From: Oscillospiraceae bacterium
GTDB taxonomy: Bacteria; Bacillota; Clostridia; Oscillospirales; Ruminococcaceae
Assembly: GCA_900768245.1 (NCBI GenBank)
Contig: CAAGCE010000146.1
Span: forward strand, 1 to 33,090
DNA: 33,090 bases
Reading direction: 5' to 3'
Shown here: piece after piece, positions 15,998 through 24,045 of the stretch
Layout of the letters: each line of letters opens with the position of its first letter
Numbering within the stretch: position 1 is the first letter of the stretch
The notes under the pieces: model-generated
Told to the model about the DNA's origin: nothing
Database searches by the model: none
The model's input: only the letters and a program-made list of their open reading frames with translations
Position numbers and translations under genes: made by a program

Positions 15998-16337
15998 AGC
16001 GAGTAAGCTATGCGGTTGAACGCTTTACGGCGTTAGGAAAGTCCGGGCATCACAGAGCAGGGTAGCTGTTAACGGCAGCCGAGGGCGACCTTAGGGCAAG
16101 TGCAACAGAGATATACCGCCGTTTTTTACGGTAAGGGTGGAAAGGCGAGGTAAGAGCTCACCGGGGCGCAGGAGACTGTGCCGCCATGTAAACCCTACCC
16201 GATGCAACGTCTTTTTGGAACAATACACTATTGTCTGCTCGGCAGGCGTATTGCAACGACGGCTTGAGTGTTTCGGCGACGATCCACCCAGATAGATTTC
16301 CGCACACGACAAAACCCGGCTTATCGGCTTAGTCGCT
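15998..16337 (+). ncRNA. rnpB: RNase P RNA, bacterial type A
   Basis: Catalytic RNA of ribonuclease P, which matures the 5' ends of tRNAs. It is about 340 nt. The conserved 5' core AGGAAAGTCCGGGC (16035-16048), the GGGCAAGTGCAACAGAGATA region (from about 16093) and the 3' core ACAAAACCCGGCTTA (about 16310-16324) are present. Ends are set by helix P1: 15998-16008 pairs with 16327-16337 with one mismatch. A perfect promoter lies upstream and a strong terminator downstream. Confidence 0.96.
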
Positions 16338-16350
16338 GATTTTGTCTTTT

Positions 16351-16390
16351 ACAGTACAGATGAGATGCTTTCATCTGTACTGTTTTTATT
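16351..16390 (+). terminator. Intrinsic terminator after rnpB
   Basis: Perfect 13-bp stem (16351-16363 with 16371-16383) around a 7-nt loop, followed by a T-rich run. No terminator lies between cysN and rnpB, so this one probably also ends transcripts from the sulfur island. Confidence 0.92.
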
Positions 16391-16482
16391 ATATTTCATT
16401 TAAACTTATATCATAAATTGTCTATAATGCCGAAAATTCATTTTGTGATAATATTTGTGTAGAATTTCAGGACGCTCTGTGT

Positions 16483-16488
16483 TATAAT
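16483..16488 (+). promoter_or_regulatory. Probable -10 element before thyA
   Basis: TATAAT lies about 57 bp upstream of the thyA start in an AT-rich gap (16391-16545). No good -35 hexamer is seen at the right distance, so the promoter is only suggested. Nothing else was recognised in the gap. Confidence 0.4.
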
Positions 16489-16545
16489 GATTTCATATAG
16501 ATATTTTTGCATAAAACTAATTTTTTGTGAACTGAGGACCTTGTA

Positions 16546-17376
16546 ATGAGTATTGCCGATAATATTTTAATTGATAACGTTAAAGACATTCTTAATAACG
16601 GAACATGGGACACGGATCTTGACGTAAGACCTAAGTGGGACGACGGAACTCCTGCCCATACTATTAAAAAATTCGGCTTGGTCAACAGATACGACCTCTC
16701 AAAGGAATTCCCTATCATAACACTTCGCCGTACATTTCTCAAAACCGCTGTCAAAGAGCTGCTCTGGATATGGCAGAAAAAATCCAACAATATCCACGAC
16801 CTTGACGCTCATATCTGGGACAGCTGGGCTGACGAAAACGGCTCTATCGGAAAAGCTTACGGCTATCAGCTCGGCATAAAGCACCACTACCCCGAGGGCG
16901 ACTTCGATCAGGTGGACAGAGTGCTTTACGACCTGAAAAACAATCCCGCAAGCAGACGTATCATCACAAATATCTATAATCATCATGACCTTTCGGAAAT
17001 GAGACTTTACCCCTGCGCATACAGCATGACCTTCAATGTCACAGGCAAAAAGCTGAACGCTGTACTCAATCAGCGATCACAGGATATGCTTGCGGCAAAC
17101 AACTGGAATGTATGCCAGTATGCTGTGCTTGTGCATATGCTTGCACAGGTGAGCGGTCTTGAAGCGGGCGAGCTGGTTCACGTTATTGCCGACGCTCACA
17201 TTTACGACCGCCATGTTCCTATTATAGAAAAGCTTATTGAAAAGACACCTTATGATGCACCAAAATTTACTATCGACACTTCAGTAACGGATTTCTACTC
17301 TTTCACTCCTGACAGCTTTTCACTTGAAAATTATGTATATCACAAAGATGAAGTGAAATTCCCCGTGGCTATTTGA
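16546..17376 (+). CDS. thyA: Thymidylate synthase
   Basis: Makes dTMP from dUMP using methylene-tetrahydrofolate, yielding dihydrofolate. It has 276 residues. The catalytic cysteine is Cys157 in YPCAYSMTFNV. It is followed by LNQRSQDMLAANNWNVCQYAVLVHMLAQ and VIADAHIYDRHV, which bind dUMP and folate in the family. The motif differs from the common PCHxxxQF form, as in other divergent clostridial and bacillar ThyA proteins. folA follows 18 nt after the stop, a classic pair because FolA recycles the dihydrofolate made here. Confidence 0.95.
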   Translation: MSIADNILIDNVKDILNNGTWDTDLDVRPKWDDGTPAHTIKKFGLVNRYDLSKEFPIITLRRTFLKTAVKELLWIWQKKSNNIHDLDAHIWDSWADENGSIGKAYGYQLGIKHHYPEGDFDQVDRVLYDLKNNPASRRIITNIYNHHDLSEMRLYPCAYSMTFNVTGKKLNAVLNQRSQDMLAANNWNVCQYAVLVHMLAQVSGLEAGELVHVIADAHIYDRHVPIIEKLIEKTPYDAPKFTIDTSVTDFYSFTPDSFSLENYVYHKDEVKFPVAI

Positions 17377-17394
17377 TTTGAAAGGATGAATATT

Positions 17395-17892
17395 ATGAAG
17401 GCTATTGTTGCAGTAAGTCAGAACTGGGGCATAGGTCACAACAACGACCTGCTTTACAACATTCCCGAAGATAAGAAATTTTTCCGCAGAACAACCCTCG
17501 GAAAAGTCGTTATTATGGGAAGAAAAACTCTTATGTCAATGCCCGGAAGCAAGCCTTTGAAAGACAGAATAAATATCGTTTTTACCCGTGATGAAGATTT
17601 TAATGCAGAAGGAGTTACAGTCTGCAATGATATTCACGACCTGCCTGCACTCATTAAGGATCATCCCGATGATGATGTTTTTGTTATAGGCGGCGAGGAA
17701 ATCTACAACGCTCTCCTCCCCTTCTGTGATACGATATATGTTACAAAAATAAAGGACGTCAAGCCTGCCGATAAATTCTTTCCCGACCTTGACAACCTTT
17801 GCGAATGGAAAATGACCGACTGTTCGGAAGAAGCAGACTATGACGGAATCAAATATCAGTTCTGCACATATACCAATATCGCTCCTATGTAA
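17395..17892 (+). CDS. folA: Dihydrofolate reductase
   Basis: Reduces dihydrofolate to tetrahydrofolate with NADPH. It has 165 residues with the N-terminal family pattern MKAIVAVSQNWGIGHNNDLLYNIPEDKKFF, VVIMGRKTLMSMP and VFVIGGEEIYNALLP. ATG 17395 is chosen because AAAGGA sits 8-9 nt upstream; ATG 17386 lies directly on that ribosome binding site. It works with the upstream thyA. Confidence 0.95.
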   Translation: MKAIVAVSQNWGIGHNNDLLYNIPEDKKFFRRTTLGKVVIMGRKTLMSMPGSKPLKDRINIVFTRDEDFNAEGVTVCNDIHDLPALIKDHPDDDVFVIGGEEIYNALLPFCDTIYVTKIKDVKPADKFFPDLDNLCEWKMTDCSEEADYDGIKYQFCTYTNIAPM

Positions 17893-17924
17893 TTTCAACT
17901 TTTATTTCGGAAAGAGGTTCTCCT

Positions 17925-18662
17925 ATGGACGAAAAACCGGCACAGCTCAGACAATGGATAGAAGAAGCCCAAAAAATTGTTTTCTTCGGCGGCGCAGGCG
18001 TTTCAACAGAAAGCGGTATCCCCGATTTCAGAAGCGTTGACGGTCTTTATAACCAGAAATATAAATTCCCGCCGGAAACAATTCTGAGCAGAACTTTCTA
18101 TTGCAATCATCTTTCGGATTTTTATGAATTTTACCGTGAAAAAATGCTCTGCCTTGACGCAAAGCCTAATTCTGCTCACTATGCTCTGGCAAAGCTTGAA
18201 AGAAAAGGCAAGCTAACCGCTGTTGTTACTCAGAACATTGACGGTCTGCACTATGCTGCGGGAAGCAAATGCGTTTATGAGCTTCACGGTTCAATACACC
18301 GCAACTACTGCCTCAGATGCGGTGCTGAATATGACGCTGCATACATAAAAAGCTTTGACGGTCCTCCGCCCTGCGCAAAATGCGGCGGTCTTGTAAAGCC
18401 TGATGTAGTGCTCTATGAAGAGGGGCTTAATCAGAAAACCGTAAACGGTGCTATTGACGCTATTGAAAATGCCGATATGCTTATTATCGGCGGAACTTCC
18501 CTGTCTGTTTATCCTGCAAGCGGTCTTATCGATTATTACAAAGGAAACCGTCTTGTTCTTATAAATAAAACTCCGACGCCAAAGGACGAATGTGCCGACC
18601 TGCTCATTCAGGACAGCATATGCAAGGCTCTCAGCGTCGTTGATGAAATTTACCCCGATTGA
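17925..18662 (+). CDS. cobB: Sir2-family NAD-dependent protein deacylase
   Basis: Sirtuin that removes acyl groups from lysines using NAD, releasing nicotinamide. It has 245 residues. Visible are GGAGVSTESGIPDFRS (22-37), TQNIDGLH (102-109), the catalytic histidine His121 in ELHGS, a four-cysteine zinc site (Cys129, 132, 150, 153) and VKPDVVLYEEGL. AGAGG precedes the start. nadC follows 20 nt later, linking an NAD consumer with an NAD-synthesis gene. The symbol is by family, not by proven orthology. Confidence 0.93.
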   Translation: MDEKPAQLRQWIEEAQKIVFFGGAGVSTESGIPDFRSVDGLYNQKYKFPPETILSRTFYCNHLSDFYEFYREKMLCLDAKPNSAHYALAKLERKGKLTAVVTQNIDGLHYAAGSKCVYELHGSIHRNYCLRCGAEYDAAYIKSFDGPPPCAKCGGLVKPDVVLYEEGLNQKTVNGAIDAIENADMLIIGGTSLSVYPASGLIDYYKGNRLVLINKTPTPKDECADLLIQDSICKALSVVDEIYPD

Positions 18663-18682
18663 TACGAAAGGAATTTTTTAAA

Positions 18683-19528
18683 ATGCAGTTACCTAATTTC
18701 TATGTTGATGATATTATAAAACGTGCTCTCGAAGAGGATATTAACTATATCGACCTTGCAACAGACTATCTCCTTGATGACGATGATATGTCTGCCGCTA
18801 ATTTCGTTGCAAAGGCTGACGGCGTTCTCTGCGGCATTGATATTGCTGTAAGAACTTTTACCTTCATTGATGCAGATGTTAAGTCCGAAATAAAGATACA
18901 CGACGGCGAAAAAGTCGCAAAGGGCGATATTATCGCTACTGTAACAGGCCGCACAAAGTCCATTTTAAAGGGCGAAAGAACATCACTCAACATTCTTCAG
19001 CATATGTCGGGCATTGCCTCCGAAACAGCAAAATACGCTGAATGCTGCAAGGGTACAAAGGCTCACGTTACAGAAACAAGAAAAACTCTCCCCGGTCTGA
19101 GATGTCTTGAAAAATACGCTGTTACTGTCGGCGGCGGAAAAAATCACCGCTTCAATCTCTCCGACGGTGCTATGCTCAAAGACAACCACATTGACGCTTA
19201 CGGCAGCCTTACAAACGCTGTAAAGGCTCTCCGTGAAAAGATCGGTCATATGGTAAAGATAGAAGTCGAAGTCCGCAATGAAGAAGAGCTCCGTGAGGCA
19301 CTTGCCTGCAAGGCTGATGTTATCATGCTGGACAATATGACAACTGAACAGATGAAAAAATGCGTTGCCATTGCTGACGGAACGGGTGCTGTTCTTGAAG
19401 CATCGGGAAATGTTACTCTCGCAAATATGGCTGAAGTCGCTGCAACAGGCGTTGACATCGTTTCCGTTGGAGCACTCACCCACTCCGTAAAGGCATTTGA
19501 TATTTCTCTCAGGATCGCTAAAAACTAA
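18683..19528 (+). CDS. nadC: Nicotinate-nucleotide pyrophosphorylase (carboxylating)
   Basis: Quinolinate phosphoribosyltransferase of NAD synthesis: quinolinate plus PRPP gives nicotinate mononucleotide and CO2. It has 281 residues, standard size. Motifs are ERTSLNILQHMSGIA (98-112), TRKTLPGLRCLEKYAVTVGGG (132-152), HRFNLSDGAMLKDNH (155-169) and a C-terminal SVGALTHSVKAFDISL. The start at 18683 follows GAAAGGAA at 18665-18672; the longer frame from 18659 overlaps the sirtuin stop. nadA and nadB are not in the window. Confidence 0.95.
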   Translation: MQLPNFYVDDIIKRALEEDINYIDLATDYLLDDDDMSAANFVAKADGVLCGIDIAVRTFTFIDADVKSEIKIHDGEKVAKGDIIATVTGRTKSILKGERTSLNILQHMSGIASETAKYAECCKGTKAHVTETRKTLPGLRCLEKYAVTVGGGKNHRFNLSDGAMLKDNHIDAYGSLTNAVKALREKIGHMVKIEVEVRNEEELREALACKADVIMLDNMTTEQMKKCVAIADGTGAVLEASGNVTLANMAEVAATGVDIVSVGALTHSVKAFDISLRIAKN

Positions 19529-19542
19529 AAGAGGCTTTTATA

Positions 19543-20142
19543 ATGACTATTCTTTATGCCGTAAAAGGCAATTTGTATGTTAATATCACAAACCGCTGCC
19601 CCTGCAACTGCACCTTCTGCATAAGACACAACGGCGACGGTGCTTACGGCAGCGACAGCTTATGGCTGGAGCGTGAGCCGACTGTTCCCGAAATCAAGGC
19701 TGAATTTGAAAAATACGGCGACCTTTCTCAGTTCGGCGAGGTCGTTTTCTGCGGCTACGGCGAACCTATGGAACGTGCGGAAGATGTTGCCGAGATAGGA
19801 CGCTATGTCAAAGAAAAATACGGCATAAAAGTCCGTCTGAACACAAACGGTCTAAGTGACAGAATAAACGGAAAGCCTACTGCCCATCTTCTTAAAGGTG
19901 CCGTTGACATTGTATCCGTTTCTCTTAATTCTGGTTCGAGCGAAACCTATAATACTGTTACAAGACCTAAATGGAATGACGCTTTTGACTCTATGCTGGA
20001 TTTTGCCGTTGAGTGTAAAAAATATGTTGACAAGGTAATGTTTACCGTTGTTGATGTTATACCTGAGGACGATATTGAACGCTGCCGCAAGCTTTCCGAC
20101 AAGCTTGGCATTGAGCTGCGTGTACGTCCTTATGATTCATAA
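19543..20142 (+). CDS. Small radical SAM protein, TatD-associated type
   Basis: A 199-residue radical SAM protein with the cluster motif CX3CX2C (Cys19, Cys23, Cys26 in NRCPCNCTFC), a GYGEPM glycine/acidic motif and VRLNTNGL. It resembles the short family often found beside tatD nuclease genes, but no tatD is present here. It starts 14 nt after nadC and ends just before the mutarotase-like gene, so it is probably co-transcribed with them. The substrate is unknown. Confidence 0.85.
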   Translation: MTILYAVKGNLYVNITNRCPCNCTFCIRHNGDGAYGSDSLWLEREPTVPEIKAEFEKYGDLSQFGEVVFCGYGEPMERAEDVAEIGRYVKEKYGIKVRLNTNGLSDRINGKPTAHLLKGAVDIVSVSLNSGSSETYNTVTRPKWNDAFDSMLDFAVECKKYVDKVMFTVVDVIPEDDIERCRKLSDKLGIELRVRPYDS

Positions 20143-20157
20143 TATGGAGGTTTGTTT

Positions 20158-21171
20158 ATGAGCGAATGTTATGCAAAAAAAGTTATTCATAAAGGGATAG
20201 AAGCTGTGGAGCTTTGCTGCGGCGGTTACTGCGCTGTTGTTGCTCCTACTATGGGCAGCAGCGTTCTCCGTTTCCGTGACAACAGCAAGGGTATGGAAAT
20301 TTTCCGCTACTCCGATGATGTGCCTATCGAGGAAATTATGAACGCTCCTGAAATATGGGGACTTCCTACATTGTATCTCCCGAACCGTCATGACAACGGT
20401 GTTCTCCGCACTTCCGATGCGGTTTATCATCTTCCAGTAAACGAAGAGCGTTTCAAAAATCATCTTCACGGCTTTATGCACAAACGTGCTCACAAAATAA
20501 AGGCTATGGGTGCTGAAAACGGCAAGGCCTTTATAACTACCGTTTTCAAATACGATGAAAATGATTATTTCTTCAACTGCTTCCCTATAAAATTTACCGC
20601 TGAGATAACAATTGAAGTTTCCGATGAGGGTCTGCGCCACACTATCACCCTTACAAATAACTCAAAGGTAAGAATGCCTATATCCGTTGCTACACATACT
20701 ACTATCAACGCTCCGTTCGTTGACGGTGCAAAGCAGGAGGACATCAGACTTCAGGTTCCGTGCGAAAAGAAACTTGTATTCAACAAACGCCGCTGGCTTC
20801 CTAACGGAAAAACAGCAAACCTTAAAGAATGGGATATGGAATACAAAAACGGCACAATGTGTCCTGTACTTAAAGACATATGCAACGATATGTACATCGG
20901 CGGCACAGTAAAGCTTAACGGCAAGGATTTCCATGGCTGCGTTATGACCGACACAGCAAGCGGAAAGAAAATATGCTATGAAGTCGATGACAACTATAAA
21001 TTCTGGATAATCTGGAACCATGAAGGCTTCAAGAATTATTTCTGTCCTGAGCCGATGACCGCACAGGTCAATGCAGCTAACCTTGATATGCCTGCCGAAA
21101 AGAGCGGCTACTGCGAACTCAAACCACACCAAAAATACACAGCATCTCAAAGATTCTTTACTACTGACTAA
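20158..21171 (+). CDS. Aldose 1-epimerase (mutarotase) family protein
   Basis: A 337-residue beta-sandwich protein of the galactose mutarotase superfamily. The family-like stretches are LPNRHDNGVLRT, FKNHLHGFMHKRAHKI and IWNHEGFKNYFCPEPMT; the last two contribute the active-site His and Glu positions typical of the fold. There is no signal peptide, so it is cytoplasmic. GGAGG at 20145-20149 sets the ATG at 20158 rather than the TTG at 20152. Nothing in the neighbourhood fixes the sugar. Confidence 0.8.
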   Translation: MSECYAKKVIHKGIEAVELCCGGYCAVVAPTMGSSVLRFRDNSKGMEIFRYSDDVPIEEIMNAPEIWGLPTLYLPNRHDNGVLRTSDAVYHLPVNEERFKNHLHGFMHKRAHKIKAMGAENGKAFITTVFKYDENDYFFNCFPIKFTAEITIEVSDEGLRHTITLTNNSKVRMPISVATHTTINAPFVDGAKQEDIRLQVPCEKKLVFNKRRWLPNGKTANLKEWDMEYKNGTMCPVLKDICNDMYIGGTVKLNGKDFHGCVMTDTASGKKICYEVDDNYKFWIIWNHEGFKNYFCPEPMTAQVNAANLDMPAEKSGYCELKPHQKYTASQRFFTTD

Positions 21172-21260
21172 TGACTTTTTATACGGAAAGCTGATATTGT
21201 TAAATATTTCAGCATTTCACACATTTTCTAATATTTTTACCACAGAAAGGATGCACTGAA

Positions 21261-21824
21261 ATGAAAATCGGTTACCAGGGAACAATTGGCAGCTACACTC
21301 AGCGGGCAGCTAAACAGCTTGCTGAAAATGTTAATATTTATTCTGCCGAATATGTCCCTTTGATCAGTTCTGCAAATGTTGTAAAAGCACTTTTAAACGG
21401 TGAAATCGACTATGGGGTCCTTGCCGTATATAATTCCATCGGAGGCAAGGTACAGGAAACCGAGGACGCTCTCAGTGATATAAATTATTTGAAAGTTACT
21501 GCAATCGTTATGCCTATTCATCAGTGTATTTTCAAGAAGAATCATTCTATCAAAAATGAAAACATAAACAAGATCTATTCTCATATTCAGGCATTGCGAC
21601 AGACACAGCTAACCGTAAAAAAATATTTCCCTTATGCCAAGCTTAAGGAAACAGAGGACACAGCTATCGGTGCAAAACGTCTTGCCGAGGGCGAATATGA
21701 CAATTACAGTGCCGTTATTTGCAGCAAAGAAGCCGGAGAGTTTTACAAGCTTGCCCTTGTGTATGAAAACATTGAAGATGATGATTCAAATCAGACGATG
21801 TTCATACTTATAGAAAAGATTTGA
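21261..21824 (+). CDS. Prephenate dehydratase domain protein, stand-alone
   Basis: A 187-residue protein resembling the catalytic domain of prephenate dehydratase (prephenate to phenylpyruvate in phenylalanine synthesis). It shows IGYQGTIGSYTQRAAKQ, YGVLAVYNSIGGKVQETEDAL, IYSHIQALRQTQ, ETEDTAIGAKRLAEG and SNQTMFILIEK, in family order. The C-terminal ACT regulatory domain is missing and several normally strict positions differ (NSIGG for NSIEG, IQAL for PQAL). It may be a paralogue with altered function or a feedback-insensitive enzyme. AAAGGATG lies upstream, and a terminator follows directly. Confidence 0.72.
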   Translation: MKIGYQGTIGSYTQRAAKQLAENVNIYSAEYVPLISSANVVKALLNGEIDYGVLAVYNSIGGKVQETEDALSDINYLKVTAIVMPIHQCIFKKNHSIKNENINKIYSHIQALRQTQLTVKKYFPYAKLKETEDTAIGAKRLAEGEYDNYSAVICSKEAGEFYKLALVYENIEDDDSNQTMFILIEKI

Positions 21825-21831
21825 TTTATGG

Positions 21832-21861
21832 GAGCTGCCGGATAACGGCAGCTCTTTTTTT
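21832..21861 (+). terminator. Intrinsic terminator
   Basis: GAGCTGCCG (21832-21840), a 5-nt loop, CGGCAGCTC (21846-21854), then a run of T. It ends the prephenate dehydratase-like transcript and separates it from the AraC gene. Confidence 0.93.
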
Positions 21862-21868
21862 GGCATGC

Positions 21869-21897
21869 TTGAATGATCTGCAAAAATATGGTATAAT
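21869..21897 (+). promoter_or_regulatory. Promoter of the AraC-type regulator
   Basis: TTGAAT (21869-21874), 17-bp spacer, TATAAT (21892-21897). The -10 lies only about 18 bp before ATG 21916, so the 5' leader is very short; no strong ribosome binding site is seen. Confidence 0.7.
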
Positions 21898-21915
21898 TAT
21901 ATATGGTGATGATTT

Positions 21916-22701
21916 ATGAAAATAGGCTCTATCGGCTACAATTACTCTCACGATTCCGATTTTGTTATGGACAGACCACACGGCAACGGCTGTTGGCTTT
22001 TTCTTTTGATAAAAACCCCGTCCTTATTTGAAATAAACGGCAAGGAACAGATCGTAAAAAAGGATTCATTCATTATTTTTTCCTATGATACCCCATGCAA
22101 ATACCGTGCCTACGGCGATTCATACGCCGATGACTGGATGTATTTTGACATTGACGACGGCGACCTTGATAAATTCAAGGAGCTTGAAATACCCGTAAAT
22201 GAACCTGTTCACATCGGCAGTCTGGAAGAATTATCCCAGATAATACATATTCTTACCTACGAACACTACTCCGCCGACGTTCACCGTGAAGAGATCGAAA
22301 AGCACTACCTTGAAATACTTTTATTGAAGCTGGGCAGGATAATCAAGTCCAAATCGTCCGTTTCGTCAGCACTTTTTGTTGAGCGCAACTATAAATTCAC
22401 CCATCTGCGCACAAGAATTTATACTATGCCCGATACCGTCCCCGACATTGAAGGAATGGCAGCCGAAGTAGGAATGAGCCGTTCGGGATTTCAGCATCAA
22501 TATAAAAAAATGTTCAACGTCAGCGTTATGACCGACGTTATCAACGGCAGACTTGACCGTGCAAAACGACTGCTCTCCTCAACAAATCTGACCGTAAAAG
22601 AAATAGCACAGCGTTGCGGATACGCCAGTGAATATAATTTTATGCGGCAATTCAAAAGCAAATTTGGCAAAACTCCGTCTGAATACCGAAAGTGCATTTA
22701 A
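21916..22701 (+). CDS. AraC-family transcriptional regulator
   Basis: DNA-binding regulator of 261 residues. The N-terminal 150 residues have the cupin-type sensor pattern (WLFLLIKTPSLFEING, VKKDSFIIFSYDTPCKYRA). The C-terminal 100 residues hold two helix-turn-helix motifs: IEGMAAEVGMSRSGFQHQYKKMF and VKEIAQRCGYASEYNFMRQFKSKFGKTPSEYRK. Regulators of this form usually respond to sugars. No sugar genes lie beside it except the mutarotase-like gene 0.75 kb upstream. The repeat element begins at the base after its stop codon. Confidence 0.93.
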   Translation: MKIGSIGYNYSHDSDFVMDRPHGNGCWLFLLIKTPSLFEINGKEQIVKKDSFIIFSYDTPCKYRAYGDSYADDWMYFDIDDGDLDKFKELEIPVNEPVHIGSLEELSQIIHILTYEHYSADVHREEIEKHYLEILLLKLGRIIKSKSSVSSALFVERNYKFTHLRTRIYTMPDTVPDIEGMAAEVGMSRSGFQHQYKKMFNVSVMTDVINGRLDRAKRLLSSTNLTVKEIAQRCGYASEYNFMRQFKSKFGKTPSEYRKCI

Positions 22702-22950
22702 GAAAATTTTGCTTGTTTTTTTATTTTATTTAGGGCGGCGGTTTGAGTTTTGCTGCAAGCTGTAAGAAACGTTTCCGCCGCAGTCGCAGCATAGCCTAAA
22801 ACCCGATGAGCCAAACAAAAGTAACAGCGCAAAAACACTTAAAGTTTCGGTCAAGCCTGCTTGCTTTTCGTAGAAAAGTTTGAACGGCAGTGAAAACAGG
22901 CTTTGCCTTTATCAAAGGCTTGTGGGAATCCAAAGGGCAAAGCCCATGGT

Positions 22951-22966
22951 CGCCTCCGCAGAGGCG
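22951..22966 (-). other. UNCG-type hairpin, left arm
   Basis: On the minus strand: CGCCTC, loop TGCG, GAGGCG. Nearby on the same arm is GGGC-AAA-GCCC (22935-22945, plus-strand reading). It is the partner of the hairpin at 23741-23756. Confidence 0.75.
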
Positions 22967-23147
22967 AAACTCCCCGGCGCATTCTAACGAACAAAGCAAA
23001 ATAAAAAGAAGCAAAGCAAAACTATAAAATCAAAAAGCGAAATGCAGCTAAAAAAAGTTGGTGCGAGAGATGTAACGAAGTTACAATCTGAACTGACACA
23101 ATAATCTGCATTGCGCTATTTCTATCCTATCCAAGCCAAACTACACC

Positions 23148-23187
23148 TTTTCCAAATTTGCGAGCGCAGCAGAGCAAATTTGGAAAA
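23148..23187. other. Perfect 13-bp hairpin, left arm
   Basis: TTTTCCAAATTTG (23148-23160) pairs with CAAATTTGGAAAA (23175-23187) around a 14-nt loop. It is equivalent to the hairpin at 23518-23558 but with different stem bases. Confidence 0.85.
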
Positions 23188-23517
23188 CACAGCAAAACTA
23201 TAATCGAGTTAAATTCCACAACAAAGCCAAATTTACAACCACAACGGAAAACACAGCAAAACTATGTTAAACATCGCCGCTTTTAATGTGCCGTCTTGGA
23301 TATACCACATATTTTTGTAGGGGAATGGTTTCCATTCCCGCCCTGAACACAGCTTGATTATGGTATGATGCGCTATCTGATTGAACTGTTACTTTTGTTT
23401 CGTTGCTCATAAACGATAATTCTGCGCTGACGTTTAATGCATCATTGATCTTGTAGTGGCGGATTCTATATCCGCCAGTTTAAGCGTTTTTGCTTTGTAT
23501 CTGTCAGTTTTGCTGTG

Positions 23518-23558
23518 TTTTATAAATTTGTATTGCTTACGCATACAAATTTATAAAA
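23518..23558. other. Perfect 16-bp hairpin, right arm
   Basis: TTTTATAAATTTGTAT (23518-23533) pairs with ATACAAATTTATAAAA (23543-23558) around a 9-nt loop. CC/GG pairs of the left-arm hairpin are replaced by AT/AT pairs, so pairing is kept while sequence changed. Confidence 0.85.
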
Positions 23559-23740
23559 GGGATATTTTTGTTTGAAAATATAGAATTAGCGCAATGCAGA
23601 TTAAACGTTCTACTTAGATAGTAATTTTCGTTACTTCTCTTGGTTTTACCTTTTTAAGCTGCATTGCGCTTTTTTTATTTTTTTATTTTGCTTTTCATTT
23701 TATAATTTTGCTTGCACTGTTAGAATGCGCTGGGGAGTTT

Positions 23741-23803
23741 CGCTCCTACGGGAGCGACCACGGGCTTTGCCCTTTGGATTCCCACAAGCCTTTGAAAAGG
23801 CTT
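23741..23803 (+). other. Triple-hairpin module with UACG tetraloop, right arm
   Basis: Three hairpins in a row: CGCTCC-TACG-GGAGCG (23741-23756), GGGC-TTT-GCCC (23762-23772) and AAGCCT-TTGAAA-AGGCTT (23786-23803). The first has a C(UACG)G loop, an exceptionally stable RNA tetraloop. The left arm keeps the first two with compensated or equivalent bases, and keeps the outer AAGCC/GGCTT pairing of the third around a longer insert. Confidence 0.8.
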
Positions 23804-24004
23804 GACCGAAACTTTTATATGTATGCGCTGTTACTTTTGTTTCGCTCATCGGGTTTTATGCTATGCTGCGACCGCGGCGGAACACTATCTTACAGCTTAC
23901 AGCAAACTTCAAACCGCCGCCCCCCAAAAAATAAAAATACAAGCAAAATTTTCGCCTGCTTACTTTTTTATTGAAAACCACTTTATTTTTTTTGTGAAAG
24001 AGTG

Positions 24005-24022
24005 TATAATATTTTTTATAAT
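24005..24022 (+). promoter_or_regulatory. Candidate -10 elements before the DUF4317 gene
   Basis: Two TATAAT hexamers (24005-24010 and 24017-24022) lie upstream of the start at 24046. No clear -35 is present at 17 bp; TTGTGA (23992-23997) is 19 bp from the second. AAGGAG near 24031-24036 is the ribosome binding site. Confidence 0.4.
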
Positions 24023-24045
24023 ATGATCCTAAGGAGAAACTATCT

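Larger units (their letters stand above)
22702..23953. repeat. 1.25-kb noncoding element with long matching inverted arms
   Basis: The ends are a perfect 14-bp inverted repeat, GAAAATTTTGCTTG (22702-22715) and its complement (23940-23953). Going inward, the arms keep matching in order with mismatches and indels: the GGCGG hairpin module (about 22735-22800 and 23845-23925), the UNCG-hairpin module (about 22840-22990 and 23725-23815), a T/A-rich stretch with GCAATGCAGCTTAAAAA (about 23000-23090 and 23620-23710), GCAATGCAGATT (about 23105-23120 and 23590-23605), and a long AAATTTG hairpin (23148-23187 and 23518-23558). The middle (about 23257-23470) matches window bases 1-212 inverted. Short open frames inside are translated repeat and not genes. 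No transposase is encoded. The block fills the 1344-nt gap between the AraC and DUF4317 genes. Confidence 0.88.

Noticed and set aside
22796..23014. Minus-strand open frame with a repeated CPLDSHKPL-like peptide
   Set aside because: It is translation of the UNCG-hairpin module of the repeat. The same peptide appears from the right-arm copy at 23708-23974, and neither has a ribosome binding site or family-like sequence.
22702..23953. Active transposon
   Set aside because: Terminal inverted repeats are present, but there is no transposase and no flanking direct duplication; a mobilisable miniature element remains possible but cannot be shown here.
23708..23974. Plus-strand open frame inside the repeat
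   Set aside because: It is repeat sequence with hairpins throughout; the end lies in low-complexity AT-rich DNA.
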